Shown: positions 6,842 through 15,689, counted from the stretch's first letter. The stretch is DNA of 64,000 nt from JAAZIN01 sp964464625 (GCA_964464625.1 CAYXKD010000006.1:1-64000), one strand, 5' to 3'. Program-made: numbers and translations. Notes: a model not told the origin generated them from the sequence alone.

Positions 6842-9282
6842 AGTTAAGCCTTACTCAGAAACGCTGGAATGAACCATCTCTCGCACAATGGGAAGAAGCC
6901 GCGGCACTGGCCGATGAACTGGGCATTTTGCCCGCAGTAGCCAGGGTATTGTTTAAACGCGGAATTAAAAGCGCCGGTGCTGCCCGCGCTTTTCTTTATC
7001 CATCGGTGGAGCAGCTGTATTCACCCTGGCTAATGAAGGGGATGGAGAAGGCGGTGGCGCGCATCTGCACCGCTCTGGATAAAGGTGAGAAAATTGTAGT
7101 ACATGGGGACTACGATGCCGACGGTATAACCGCGGCGGCGCTCATGATGGAGGCACTGCGGCTGCTTGGCGCTGCGAAGATTGACTTTTATCTGCCCAGC
7201 CGTTTCCGGGAAGGCTATGGGCTGCACCGGGGTGCGCTGGAGCAGATTGCCGCCACCGGCACCGGGCTTGTCATCACCGTGGATTGTGGGATCAACGCTG
7301 CTGATGAGGTAAATTATGCCCGCAGCCTCGGCCTGGATCTTATCGTTACCGATCATCACCAGCCTTTTGGCCCCCTTGAGGAGGCTGAGGCGGTGTTAAA
7401 CCCCCTTCAGGAAGGCTGCTCCTACCCTTTCAAAGAACTTTCAGGGGCGGGAATAGCCTTTAAACTGGCCTCGGCGCTGATGGAGAGGGCGGGCGCTGCT
7501 TTTCCTGCGGGACTGCTTGATCTGACCGCCCTGGGAACCGTTGCCGACGTGGTGCCCCTTATGGGCGAGAACCGGATTCTTGTTGCCTGCGGGCTGGAGC
7601 AGATGAGAGATTCGCCCCGGTTGGGATTGAAAGCGCTGGCAGATGCTGCCGGTTTGAAGCAGGAGCGTATGGACAGCTATGCACTCGCCTTTGTCCTGGC
7701 GCCGCCGCTCAATGCCGCCGGGCGCCTTGGAGAGGCTGATCCTGCTCTTGAGCTGCTTCTGGAGCGGGATGAAGGAATGGCGGGAGAACTGGCTTTACTG
7801 CTGCACCGGGCCAACCGGGAGCGCCGCGAAAAGGAGATGGAGATCCTCCAGGAGGCCGAAGCTGTGATTGCAGAAGATCGCCGCTCGGCAGGAGAAAGAG
7901 TGATCACCCTGGCTGGTGAAGGCTGGCCGCAGGGAATTATCGGAATAGTCGCATCGCGTCTGGCGGAGCGCCATTACCGCCCGGCTGTGCTTATCAGCAT
8001 GGAGGGCAGTGAGGGGCGCGGCTCTGCGCGCAGCATTCCCGGATTTGATATTACCGCCGCTCTGGGCAGCTGTGCCCCTTTGCTGGAGCGCTTTGGCGGT
8101 CATGCCGGTGCAGCCGGTTTTACCATAGATCCCTTTAGAGTGGATGATCTGAGAGAAGGGTTGAACCGTTATGCTGCGCCGCACCTTCAGGGAGATAAAC
8201 TGCGCCCTCTCGTGGAGCTGGACGCCGTGCTGGAGGCGCCGGAAATAGATCTCAAACTGGCCCGCCAGCTGAAGGAGCTGGAGCCCTTTGGAACAGGCAA
8301 TACCAGGCCCATGTTTTACAGCTCCGGATGGGAGCTTAAGGCCTGGCGTCTCGTGGGAAGTGGCAGAAAGCACCTCAAGTTGAACCTGGTCCGCGGTGAA
8401 CAGAGGGCAGCACCAATTTTCTTCTCCGCTGCAGAGCTGGAGCCCTCTCTGGGACGCAGCAGGCGCTTTGATCTTGCTTTTAGCCTGAGGGAGGGGAGCT
8501 ACCTCGACCGCCCATCCCTGGATATGGTGCTCAGGGATTTGCGCAGCAGCGACAGCGGCACCAGCGGCGCTGTGACAGTGTTTGACCGCCGCTTCACATC
8601 TGACCGCCTTGCTGAGCTGCGGCACATTCTTGGCGCCGGGGGAGGCGGGCCTGCTGTCATATTTGCCGGCACGGGCCGCCGCATAGCGGCGCTGCAGCGG
8701 AGCCTGCCGGCGGAACAGGAGCTTGCTTTTCTGAGCAGCGGGAGAGATAATGGAAACAAAGGAGCGGCGCTGCCTGCAGGGTGCCGGCTGTTTGTGCTTT
8801 ACGACCTGCCCCTGTCGGAAAGGCTGCTTGAGCCTTTTTTTAAAAATTGCTCCGGTGAAGACGCCGTACAAATCTGGCTGCTTTTCGGAGATGTCGATGT
8901 GAAGCGCAACAAGCTGCTCCTCGACATGAGCCTTCCCCGGGGCAGCTCTCTGGATGAAATATACTGTGCCTGGTCCGAGGCGGCATCGGGGAGCAGCGGT
9001 GAAACTACTTTTCCCCTCCTGCTTAAAGGTCGATCTGCGCAGGGGCGGGGTGAAAAATTTTGGAATCGCTGTTTAAAGATCTACGAAGAAGCGGGGTTTT
9101 GCCGGGGTGGGAAGCCTTATCCGCCGGAGGATCTTTCCATGCTGGAGAGCGGTTATGATTCATCGCCCACCTTTCGAAAAGCCCGGGAGCTGCGTGAGAG
9201 CTGCCAGCGCTACCAGGAGATGCTTTTAAGAGCTTCGCCGGAGGAGCTGGCGGCTTACTGGAGTACTTTGCTGAAAGGTTAA
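6838..9282 (+). CDS. recJ: single-stranded-DNA-specific exonuclease RecJ
   Basis: RecJ degrades single-stranded DNA 5' to 3' in recombination and mismatch and base-excision repair. It is a DHH phosphoesterase with Mn2+/Mg2+ at HGDYDADGITAAAL, TVDCGIN and VTDHHQ. DHHA1 follows (GGHAGAAGFT), then an OB-like domain and the extra C-terminal domain typical of Firmicute RecJ. Total length from the CTG at 6838 is 814 residues. A TTG start at 6928 would remove the KRW region conserved in relatives. The apt gene often found between recJ and rel in Clostridia is absent; 127 bases separate the two. Confidence 0.94.
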   Translation: MKLSLTQKRWNEPSLAQWEEAAALADELGILPAVARVLFKRGIKSAGAARAFLYPSVEQLYSPWLMKGMEKAVARICTALDKGEKIVVHGDYDADGITAAALMMEALRLLGAAKIDFYLPSRFREGYGLHRGALEQIAATGTGLVITVDCGINAADEVNYARSLGLDLIVTDHHQPFGPLEEAEAVLNPLQEGCSYPFKELSGAGIAFKLASALMERAGAAFPAGLLDLTALGTVADVVPLMGENRILVACGLEQMRDSPRLGLKALADAAGLKQERMDSYALAFVLAPPLNAAGRLGEADPALELLLERDEGMAGELALLLHRANRERREKEMEILQEAEAVIAEDRRSAGERVITLAGEGWPQGIIGIVASRLAERHYRPAVLISMEGSEGRGSARSIPGFDITAALGSCAPLLERFGGHAGAAGFTIDPFRVDDLREGLNRYAAPHLQGDKLRPLVELDAVLEAPEIDLKLARQLKELEPFGTGNTRPMFYSSGWELKAWRLVGSGRKHLKLNLVRGEQRAAPIFFSAAELEPSLGRSRRFDLAFSLREGSYLDRPSLDMVLRDLRSSDSGTSGAVTVFDRRFTSDRLAELRHILGAGGGGPAVIFAGTGRRIAALQRSLPAEQELAFLSSGRDNGNKGAALPAGCRLFVLYDLPLSERLLEPFFKNCSGEDAVQIWLLFGDVDVKRNKLLLDMSLPRGSSLDEIYCAWSEAASGSSGETTFPLLLKGRSAQGRGEKFWNRCLKIYEEAGFCRGGKPYPPEDLSMLESGYDSSPTFRKARELRESCQRYQEMLLRASPEELAAYWSTLLKG

Positions 9283-9409
9283 CGCCGGGAGCAAATCCGG
9301 CAGTGCGGGCGCTTCCGCCGAGTTTGTCATAGAGCGGCAAAGTGGCGCTGATCCGGAGTGAAAGGCCCGGCGATGGGGATCAATGTGACGAAAGCTGGTT
9401 GTTAAAGAG

Positions 9410-11587
9410 ATGGCGGTAAAGGAGCGAAAACTGGGCGAGCTGAGAAAGCTGTTGGCGCGCCACTATCCTACAGAGGATGACTGGGCTCTGGTAGAGAAGG
9501 CTTATACCTTTGCTTTCCAGGCGCATGCGGGGCAACGCCGTGAATCGGGGGAGTCCTTTATTACCCATCCCCTTGGGGTAGCCATGATCCTGGCGGAGCT
9601 GGGGCTTGATCTTACCACAATCATAGCGGGACTGCTGCATGATGTAGTTGAGGATACACCGGTAACCCTGGAGGAGATCGAAGAAACTTTTGGTGAAGAG
9701 ATTGCTGTCCTTGTGGACGGTGTAACTAAGTTGAGCCGTCTTGATTTTGCTTCCCGTGAGGAGCAGCAGGCGGAGACCCTGCGGAAAATGTTTATTGCCA
9801 TGGCGAAGGATATTCGCGTGGTTCTGATCAAGCTGGCAGACCGGGCCCACAATCTGCGCACACTGCGTTTCCTTAATACCAGGAAACAGCAGGAGATCGC
9901 CAGGGAGACCATGGAGATCTATGCTCCGCTGGCGCACCGCCTGGGCATCTACAAGATCAAAGGGGAACTTGAAGATAATGCCTTCCGCTATATGCAGCCC
10001 GGCGAATATTACCGCCTGGCCGACAGGCTGGCCAAGAAAAAGCGGGAGCGGGAGCAGTTTATCAACATGATCATGGGCATCCTTAAAAAAAGGCTTGAAG
10101 CGGTTGCTCTGGTGGCGGAGATCAGGGGCCGGCCCAAACATCTTTACAGTATCTACTATAAAATGAAAGAGCAGGACAAGGATCTCAACGAGATTTACGA
10201 TCTTACCGCTATCCGCGTGATCGTAGATTCAGTGAAGGATTGCTACGGCGCCTTAGGAACAGTCCATGCGCTCTGGAAACCCATACCTGGGCGGTTCAAA
10301 GATTATATTGCCATGCCCAAGCCGAATATGTATCAATCGCTGCACACAACGGTGGTTGTTGCCGAAAATGAACTGGTGGAGGTGCAGATCCGGACCTGGG
10401 AGATGCACCGCACTGCAGAATACGGCATTGCCGCGCACTGGCGTTACAAAGAGAAGCTCACCGATGAGGGAGAATTTGATAAGAAGCTGGCCTGGTTGCG
10501 CCAGCTGCTGGAATGGCAGCAGGATTATCGCGATGCCCGCGAATTTATCGAAAACCTGAAGATGGATCTTTTCACCGATGAGGTATTTGTTTTTACACCT
10601 CGCGGTGATGTCATCGATCTTCCCGCCGGTTCCATTCCCATTGACTTTGCCTACAAGATCCATACCGATATTGGGAATCGCTGCAACGGCTCCCGGGTAA
10701 ATGGCAGGCTGGTGCCGCTCGACTATGTCTTAAAAACAGGAGACATGGTCGAGATTATTACAGCCAAGCACAGCTCTCCCAGCCGCGACTGGCTCAATAT
10801 AGTAAAGAGCGCCCAGGCCAAGAACAAGATCCGCAGCTGGTTCAAGCGGGAGCGGCGCGATGAGAATATTGAAAAAGGGCGCGAGGCGCTGGAGCGCGAG
10901 AATCGCCGTCTTGATTTTGATCTGCGTCTGCTGCTTAAAAACGATATTGTCGAAGAGGTTGCCAAGAAATTCAATATACTTTCGCCCGACGATCTCTACG
11001 CCGCCATCGGTTACGGGGGGATCACTCCGCAGCAGGTCATCGGAAGGCTGCGCGAGGAATACCGCCGCAGGTACGGCGTCAAGGAGGAACCGCTCCCTGA
11101 GATAAAGACGGTGCGGAAACCTGCCGGCTCTGCGCCGGGGATAATCATCGAGGGGATAGACAACATTCTGGTGCGTATTGCCCGCTGCTGCAATCCGGTG
11201 CCCGGTGATCCCATTACCGGCCTGGTGACGCGGGGGAGGGGTGTTTCCATACACCGACGTGATTGTCCCAATTTGACTGAATTTCAGTCCTCTACCGGCC
11301 GTTTTCTGGAGGTTGCCTGGGAGGGGCAGGCCGATCAATCTTACCAGGTAGCAATAGAGGTACAGGCTAATGACAGGACCAACCTGCTTGCCGATATCAT
11401 CGCTGCGATCAGTGAAAGCAAGGTGCAGATCTCCGCGGTTAACGGCCGCACTGAATCCGATCATACAGCCACAATCCACCTGACGATAATTGTTAAAGAT
11501 CGTCTCCAGTTGGAGAAGATCATGAACCAGATCAAAAAAGTGAAGGATATATATAGCGTACACCGCCATATTTATGGTAAAAGTTAG
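9410..11587 (+). CDS. rel: bifunctional (p)ppGpp synthetase/hydrolase
   Basis: This long RSH enzyme makes and degrades the alarmones ppGpp and pppGpp in the stringent response. The order is: HD hydrolase domain with LLHDVVEDTP and ADRAHNLRTL; synthetase domain with GRPKHLYSIYYKM, GRFKDYIAMPKPN and EVQIRTWEMHRTAEYGIAAHW; TGS domain (about residues 390-450); and C-terminal zinc-finger and ACT domains with ARCCNPVPGDPI. The intact HD motif indicates an active hydrolase. The 725 residues are typical. The gene overlaps the open frame of dtd. Confidence 0.96.
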   Translation: MAVKERKLGELRKLLARHYPTEDDWALVEKAYTFAFQAHAGQRRESGESFITHPLGVAMILAELGLDLTTIIAGLLHDVVEDTPVTLEEIEETFGEEIAVLVDGVTKLSRLDFASREEQQAETLRKMFIAMAKDIRVVLIKLADRAHNLRTLRFLNTRKQQEIARETMEIYAPLAHRLGIYKIKGELEDNAFRYMQPGEYYRLADRLAKKKREREQFINMIMGILKKRLEAVALVAEIRGRPKHLYSIYYKMKEQDKDLNEIYDLTAIRVIVDSVKDCYGALGTVHALWKPIPGRFKDYIAMPKPNMYQSLHTTVVVAENELVEVQIRTWEMHRTAEYGIAAHWRYKEKLTDEGEFDKKLAWLRQLLEWQQDYRDAREFIENLKMDLFTDEVFVFTPRGDVIDLPAGSIPIDFAYKIHTDIGNRCNGSRVNGRLVPLDYVLKTGDMVEIITAKHSSPSRDWLNIVKSAQAKNKIRSWFKRERRDENIEKGREALERENRRLDFDLRLLLKNDIVEEVAKKFNILSPDDLYAAIGYGGITPQQVIGRLREEYRRRYGVKEEPLPEIKTVRKPAGSAPGIIIEGIDNILVRIARCCNPVPGDPITGLVTRGRGVSIHRRDCPNLTEFQSSTGRFLEVAWEGQADQSYQVAIEVQANDRTNLLADIIAAISESKVQISAVNGRTESDHTATIHLTIIVKDRLQLEKIMNQIKKVKDIYSVHRHIYGKS

Positions 11588-11606
11588 TTTACAGGAGTGT
11601 GGTAGA

Positions 11607-12056
11607 GTGCGAGCGGTTGTCCAACGGGTAGAAGAGGCCTGCGTAACGGTGAATGGAGAGAGTATAGGCAGTATCGGCGCCGGACTGGTTGTTTATCTGG
11701 GCGTTGGCCGGGATGACAGCGCCGCCGATTGTGCCTACCTTGCGGAGAAGATAGCCGGGCTGCGTATCTTTGAAGATGAAAAGGGCCTGATGAACCTTTC
11801 CATCAAAGAAAAGGGAGGGGGAGTGCTCTCCATCTCCCAGTTTACTCTTTACGGCGATTGCAGGAAAGGACGGAGGCCCAGCTTTACTTCTGCCGCCCCC
11901 CCGGAAAAGGCAGCCCTGCTCTTTGAAGAATTCTGTGCGCAGCTGGAGCAAAGGGGTCTCGCCGTTTCAACGGGCAGCTTCGGCGCGATGATGCGCATCG
12001 ATCAGGTCAACGACGGCCCCGTAACCATCCTCCTGGACAGCCGTAAAACCTTCTAA
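11607..12056 (+). CDS. dtd: D-aminoacyl-tRNA deacylase
   Basis: Dtd removes D-amino acids (and glycine) mischarged onto tRNA. The family core is present: VVQRVEEACVTVNGE, SQFTLYGDCRKGRRPSF and the Gly-cisPro motif NDGPVTILLDS near the C-terminus. I start it at GTG 11607 behind AGGAG, giving 149 residues, because the conserved RAVVQRV begins there. The order rel-dtd is conserved in Firmicutes. Its TAA stop lies at the first base of a 37-bp palindrome. Confidence 0.94.
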   Translation: MRAVVQRVEEACVTVNGESIGSIGAGLVVYLGVGRDDSAADCAYLAEKIAGLRIFEDEKGLMNLSIKEKGGGVLSISQFTLYGDCRKGRRPSFTSAAPPEKAALLFEEFCAQLEQRGLAVSTGSFGAMMRIDQVNDGPVTILLDSRKTF

Positions 12057-12092
12057 TTAGTAAACTTGGTGCCTGGCACCAAGTTTACTAAT
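12056..12092. repeat. 37-bp perfect palindrome, REP-like
   Basis: The arms 12056-12073 and 12075-12092 are perfect 18-base inverted repeats around a single central T; the core reads TTGGTGCCTGGCACCAA. It overlaps the dtd stop codon. No T-run follows, so it is not a standard terminator. A second palindrome at 37268-37310 shares the GGTGCCTG core and also lies just after a gene. This fits dispersed repetitive extragenic palindromes rather than an operator. Confidence 0.75.
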
Positions 12093-12118
12093 GTTGACAG
12101 GTATTGCCAGGTGCTGAA

Positions 12119-12147
12119 TTGACAGCCGCTGATACCCGGTTTAAAAT
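12119..12147 (+). promoter_or_regulatory. sigma-A promoter of the hisS-aspS fusion
   Basis: A perfect TTGACA at 12119-12124 and TAAAAT at 12142-12147 are 17 bases apart. Transcription would start near 12154, about 25 bases before the TTG start codon. A second TTGACA at 12094-12099 has no good -10 partner. The leader is too short for a T-box, although T-boxes often precede hisS-aspS in Firmicutes. Confidence 0.65.
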
Positions 12148-12178
12148 GAGAATAATTTTTGGGGAAGGATGAAGGGAA

Positions 12179-15100
12179 TTGCAGTATAAAGCTCCCCGGG
12201 GAACGAGGGATATATTTACAGAAGAGGTGGAGAGGTGGCAATTCCTGGAGGAAACATTCAGGAAGCTATGTTCACTTTACGGATACAGTGAGATTCGCAC
12301 GCCGCTCTTTGAAGAGACAGGGCTTTTTACCCGCAGCGTTGGTGAAGAGAGCGATATTGTATCCAAAGAGATGTATACATTCGAGGACCGGGGCGGGCGT
12401 AGTTTAACTTTGCGCCCCGAGGGGACTGCGCCGGTGACAAGAGCCTATATGGAACATAATTTGAAAGAGGGTCCGCAGCCGGTGAAGATGTACTATGTGG
12501 GGCCCATGTTTCGCTATGACCGGCCGCAGGCGGGGCGTTACCGCCAGTTTCACCAGGTGGGCCTGGAGCTTTTCGGAGCGCCCGGTGCAGCCGCCGATGC
12601 CGAAATAGTCCTTATATCCCTTAATTTTTTACAGGCGCTGCACATCGGGGATTTTGATCTTGAGCTGAACAGCGTGGGCTGTCCCCTGTGCCGGCCTGCC
12701 TACCGCGAGGAGCTCCTTGCCTTCCTGCAGCCGCTGGAGGGGGAACTCTGCCCGGATTGCCGGCGCAGGTTTGCAGATAACCCGCTGCGCGTTCTTGATT
12801 GTAAAGAGGAGCGCTGCCGGGAATCTGTCCGGCAGGCGCCGCAGATAATAGACCGTTTGTGCCCCGGATGCGATTCCCACTTTAGAGAGCTCCGCGAGAT
12901 GCTGGATGATCTGCAAGTTCAATACCTGCTCAATCCCCGCCTTGTCCGGGGCCTCGATTACTACAGCCGTACCGCTTTTGAGCTTGTCCCCCGCAACGGC
13001 GGGGCGCAGGGCTCTCTGGGCGGCGGCGGGCGCTATGATTATCTTGTGGAATACTGCGGAGGTCCGCCTCTACCCGGTGTGGGAGCGGCCCTGGGGGTGG
13101 AGCGCCTGCTAGCAGCGGCGGAGAGCGCCGCCGCACCGCCATTTACCCCGGTCAAAACACCGCTCTATATTGCCTCCGCCGGGGAGGTGCCGGCCGCCGG
13201 GACGCTCGTCCTTGCCGAAGAGCTGCGCCGCCGGGGCATAGCAGTGGAGACGGAGCTGATGGAGCGCAGCCTGAAAGGGCAGATGAAATATGCCGGACGG
13301 AGAGGTTTTCAAACCGTGCTCATAGTGGGCTCCCGTGAACTGGCTGCAGGGACCGTTACCCTGCGCCACATGGACACCGGGGAGCAGGAAGAGGTGAGCC
13401 GGGAAAAGATCCCGGAGAAGGTGCTGCCGGCGGGCAATCAGATCGATTCCGCTACTGTCTTTACGCCGGAAGAAGAGCCGCCGGGCTGTGGAGAGCTCCG
13501 GGCAGCCCATGCCGGCAATGAGGTTTTCCTACAGGGCTGGGTGCAGCGGCGCCGCGACCACGGAGGGCTTCTTTTTGTCGACCTTCGCGATCGCACCGGC
13601 CTGGTCCAGCTTCTTTTCAACAGCGACGGAGACAAAGAGCTTTTTTCCGCTGCTGAAAGCCTGCGCAGCGAATATGTCATCGCAGTCCGGGGAAAGGTGG
13701 TGATGCGGGATCCCTCCAATGTCAACCCCGCCCTGAAAACGGGGGAGATTGAGATCGGGATAGACTCGCTGGAAATACTCAATGAGGCTAAAACACCGCC
13801 TTTCTATATTGAAGACGGGCTTCATGCCGACGAGAACCTGCGCCTGCGCTACCGCTATCTAGACTTGCGCCGCCCCGAAAACTACCGGCGCCTGGCGCTG
13901 CGCCACCGTGCGGTGAAGTTTATCCGCGACTACCTTGACAGCTGCGGTTTCCTGGAGATCGAGACGCCGGCGCTTACGCGCAGTACCCCTGAAGGGGCCC
14001 GCGACTATCTTGTGCCCAGCCGCACAAACCCCGGCTCTTTTTATGCGCTGCCACAATCGCCCCAGCTTTTTAAGCAGCTGCTCATGGCCGGTGGGGTTGA
14101 ACGCTACTTCCAGATTGCCCGCTGTTTCCGCGATGAAGATCTGCGTGCCGACCGCCAGCCGGAATTCACCCAGATCGATATTGAGGCTTCATTTCTGGGC
14201 CGCGAACGCCTGTTTGGCATTATGGAAGGGATGATGGCCTGTCTGTACAGGGATCTTCTGGGATGGGAGCTATCCCTCCCATTCCCCAGGCTGCCCTACA
14301 GTGAGGCCATAGCCCGTTTTGGCACGGACAAGCCTGATCTGCGCTTCGGGATGGAGCTTGTTGACTGCAGTGCACCGGCAGGGGAAAGCGATTTCAAAAT
14401 TTTCCGCGCCGCCCTGGAGGCAGGCGGGGCAGTCAAGGCGCTTCGGGTGCCCGGTAAAGGGGGCGTCAGCCGCAAAGAGCTGGACGATCTGGTAGCCCTG
14501 GCCATTGAATTCGGCGCCCGGGGGCTGGCCTGGCTCATCCGTGATGAAAAGGGCTGGCGTTCGCCCATCACCAAATTTTTCGGCCCCGGTCTTCTGGATA
14601 AGATAGGAGAGCTGACAGGGGCTCTTCCCGGTGACCTGCTCCTTTTTGGCGCCGGCGATGCCGCGGTATCTTCGGAAATCCTTGGCCGGCTGCGGCTTCA
14701 CCTCGCCCCGGAAGGGCTTACAAAGGATCCGCATTTTCTCTGGGTGGTCGACTTTCCTCTCTTTGAATATGATCCTGCGGAGAAGCGCCTTAATCCGGCA
14801 CACCATCCTTTTACCGCTCCTCTTGAAGAGGACCTTGGCCTTCTGGAAGAAAAACCGCTGGCGGTGCGCTCGCAGGCCTATGACCTTGTCCTGAACGGTG
14901 TGGAGTTGGGATCGGGAAGCAACCGGATTCACCGCCGCGAAACGCAAATGCGCATTTTCAAGATGCTCGGCCTTTCGGAAAGTGAGGTGATGGAGAAATT
15001 TTCCTTCCTGCTGGAGGCTTTTGAGTATGGGACACCGCCTCATGGCGGCATTGCTCTGGGGCTGGACCGGATGGTGGCTCTTTTTACGGGGGACGATTCC

Positions 15101-15244
15101 ATTCGCCAGGTCATCGCTTTTCCCAAGACTGCCTCGGGAAGCTGCCTCCTTACGGGTGCTCCTGCCCCGGTGGCGCCGCAGCAGTTGCAGGAGCTGGGCC
15201 TTGTCGTCAGATCCGCTTCAAAAGACGGCTCCCCAAATTGCTAA
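12179..15244 (+). CDS. hisS-aspS: HisRS-AspRS fusion (bifunctional aminoacyl-tRNA synthetase)
   Basis: One 1021-residue frame encodes two complete class II synthetases. Residues 1 to about 415 are histidyl-tRNA synthetase: motif 2 at MYYVGPMFRYDRPQAGR, the histidine-specific LVRGLDYYSRTAFELV, motif 3 at GAALGVERL and the anticodon-binding domain. About 22 linker residues follow (416-437, proline and glutamate rich). From 438 it is bacterial-type aspartyl-tRNA synthetase: OB-fold with GWVQRRRDHGG, motif 2 at CFRDEDLRADRQPEF, the GAD insertion and motif 3 at GIALGLDRM. No stop codon lies between them, nor any well-placed start for a separate aspS; the only candidate, GTG 13421, has GGAG just 3 bases away. 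The genes are usually adjacent but separate. The start is TTG 12179. Confidence 0.93.
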   Translation: MQYKAPRGTRDIFTEEVERWQFLEETFRKLCSLYGYSEIRTPLFEETGLFTRSVGEESDIVSKEMYTFEDRGGRSLTLRPEGTAPVTRAYMEHNLKEGPQPVKMYYVGPMFRYDRPQAGRYRQFHQVGLELFGAPGAAADAEIVLISLNFLQALHIGDFDLELNSVGCPLCRPAYREELLAFLQPLEGELCPDCRRRFADNPLRVLDCKEERCRESVRQAPQIIDRLCPGCDSHFRELREMLDDLQVQYLLNPRLVRGLDYYSRTAFELVPRNGGAQGSLGGGGRYDYLVEYCGGPPLPGVGAALGVERLLAAAESAAAPPFTPVKTPLYIASAGEVPAAGTLVLAEELRRRGIAVETELMERSLKGQMKYAGRRGFQTVLIVGSRELAAGTVTLRHMDTGEQEEVSREKIPEKVLPAGNQIDSATVFTPEEEPPGCGELRAAHAGNEVFLQGWVQRRRDHGGLLFVDLRDRTGLVQLLFNSDGDKELFSAAESLRSEYVIAVRGKVVMRDPSNVNPALKTGEIEIGIDSLEILNEAKTPPFYIEDGLHADENLRLRYRYLDLRRPENYRRLALRHRAVKFIRDYLDSCGFLEIETPALTRSTPEGARDYLVPSRTNPGSFYALPQSPQLFKQLLMAGGVERYFQIARCFRDEDLRADRQPEFTQIDIEASFLGRERLFGIMEGMMACLYRDLLGWELSLPFPRLPYSEAIARFGTDKPDLRFGMELVDCSAPAGESDFKIFRAALEAGGAVKALRVPGKGGVSRKELDDLVALAIEFGARGLAWLIRDEKGWRSPITKFFGPGLLDKIGELTGALPGDLLLFGAGDAAVSSEILGRLRLHLAPEGLTKDPHFLWVVDFPLFEYDPAEKRLNPAHHPFTAPLEEDLGLLEEKPLAVRSQAYDLVLNGVELGSGSNRIHRRETQMRIFKMLGLSESEVMEKFSFLLEAFEYGTPPHGGIALGLDRMVALFTGDDSIRQVIAFPKTASGSCLLTGAPAPVAPQQLQELGLVVRSASKDGSPNC

Positions 15245-15521
15245 AAGCATTGATGAGATCGTGCATCATCCCCGAGCCGCGGGATATGAGCAGTCCGGTA
15301 AGGATGTAATCGGCAGGGGGGCAGCGGATAAAACCTTCCCCGGCCGGGGCCAGCAGGCCCCTGTTTGTAAGATAGCAGAGCAGAATTCCCATGGGGAGGG
15401 TAATCCAGTGGGCGGGAAGGCGCTGCAGCAGGGGGATGCTCTCTCTAAGAGCTTCGGTGATGAATTCCACCGCCACCGCCAGGTAAAGCAGGGTTATCAG
15501 AGCATTTGTCACCTTCTGCAT
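15207..15521 (-). CDS. small conserved-type membrane protein
   Basis: This minus-strand gene encodes about 104 residues with hydrophobic segments near residues 6-22, 36-52 and 68-80, and the stretch DYILTGLLISRGSGMMHDLI. I recall similar TGxxxSRGSxxxHDL stretches in small Firmicute membrane proteins of unknown function, sometimes called holin-like, but cannot verify this here. AAAGGAG lies just upstream; it suits GTG at residue 4 (15510-15512) better than the ATG. The gene converges on the synthetase fusion and overlaps its last 38 bases. No function is assigned. Confidence 0.65.
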   Translation of the reverse strand: MQKVTNALITLLYLAVAVEFITEALRESIPLLQRLPAHWITLPMGILLCYLTNRGLLAPAGEGFIRCPPADYILTGLLISRGSGMMHDLINAFSNLGSRLLKRI

Positions 15522-15689
15522 TCTCCTTTACCCGCATTTCGTCAGGGAATCAAGACATTCCATTTATCATATGCCCATTGCGAATCGGATGTCAGGGGAT
15601 GAAAATCAAAATAAGGAAAAAGCAAGGCGGGCAGACAAAGTAAAGGAAAAGCCACGAAAAACAAGGAAGGTTTTCTTCTTTTTTGTTTC

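Noticed and set aside
7795..8871. 358-codon minus-strand frame opposite recJ
   Set aside because: Antisense shadow, no recognisable domain, and inside a secure gene.
9373..9405. Ten-codon leader peptide before rel
   Set aside because: A short ATG frame exists but without a convincing ribosome-binding site or attenuator structure.
13380..13520. HisRS-AspRS junction as a simple sequencing error
   Set aside because: One changed or lost base would not recreate a ribosome-binding site and start codon for aspS; the linker has neither. Read-level proof is still needed.
15021..15602. 193-codon plus-strand frame after the synthetase fusion
   Set aside because: It begins inside aspS in another frame and then runs antisense to the small membrane protein, which has far better protein character.
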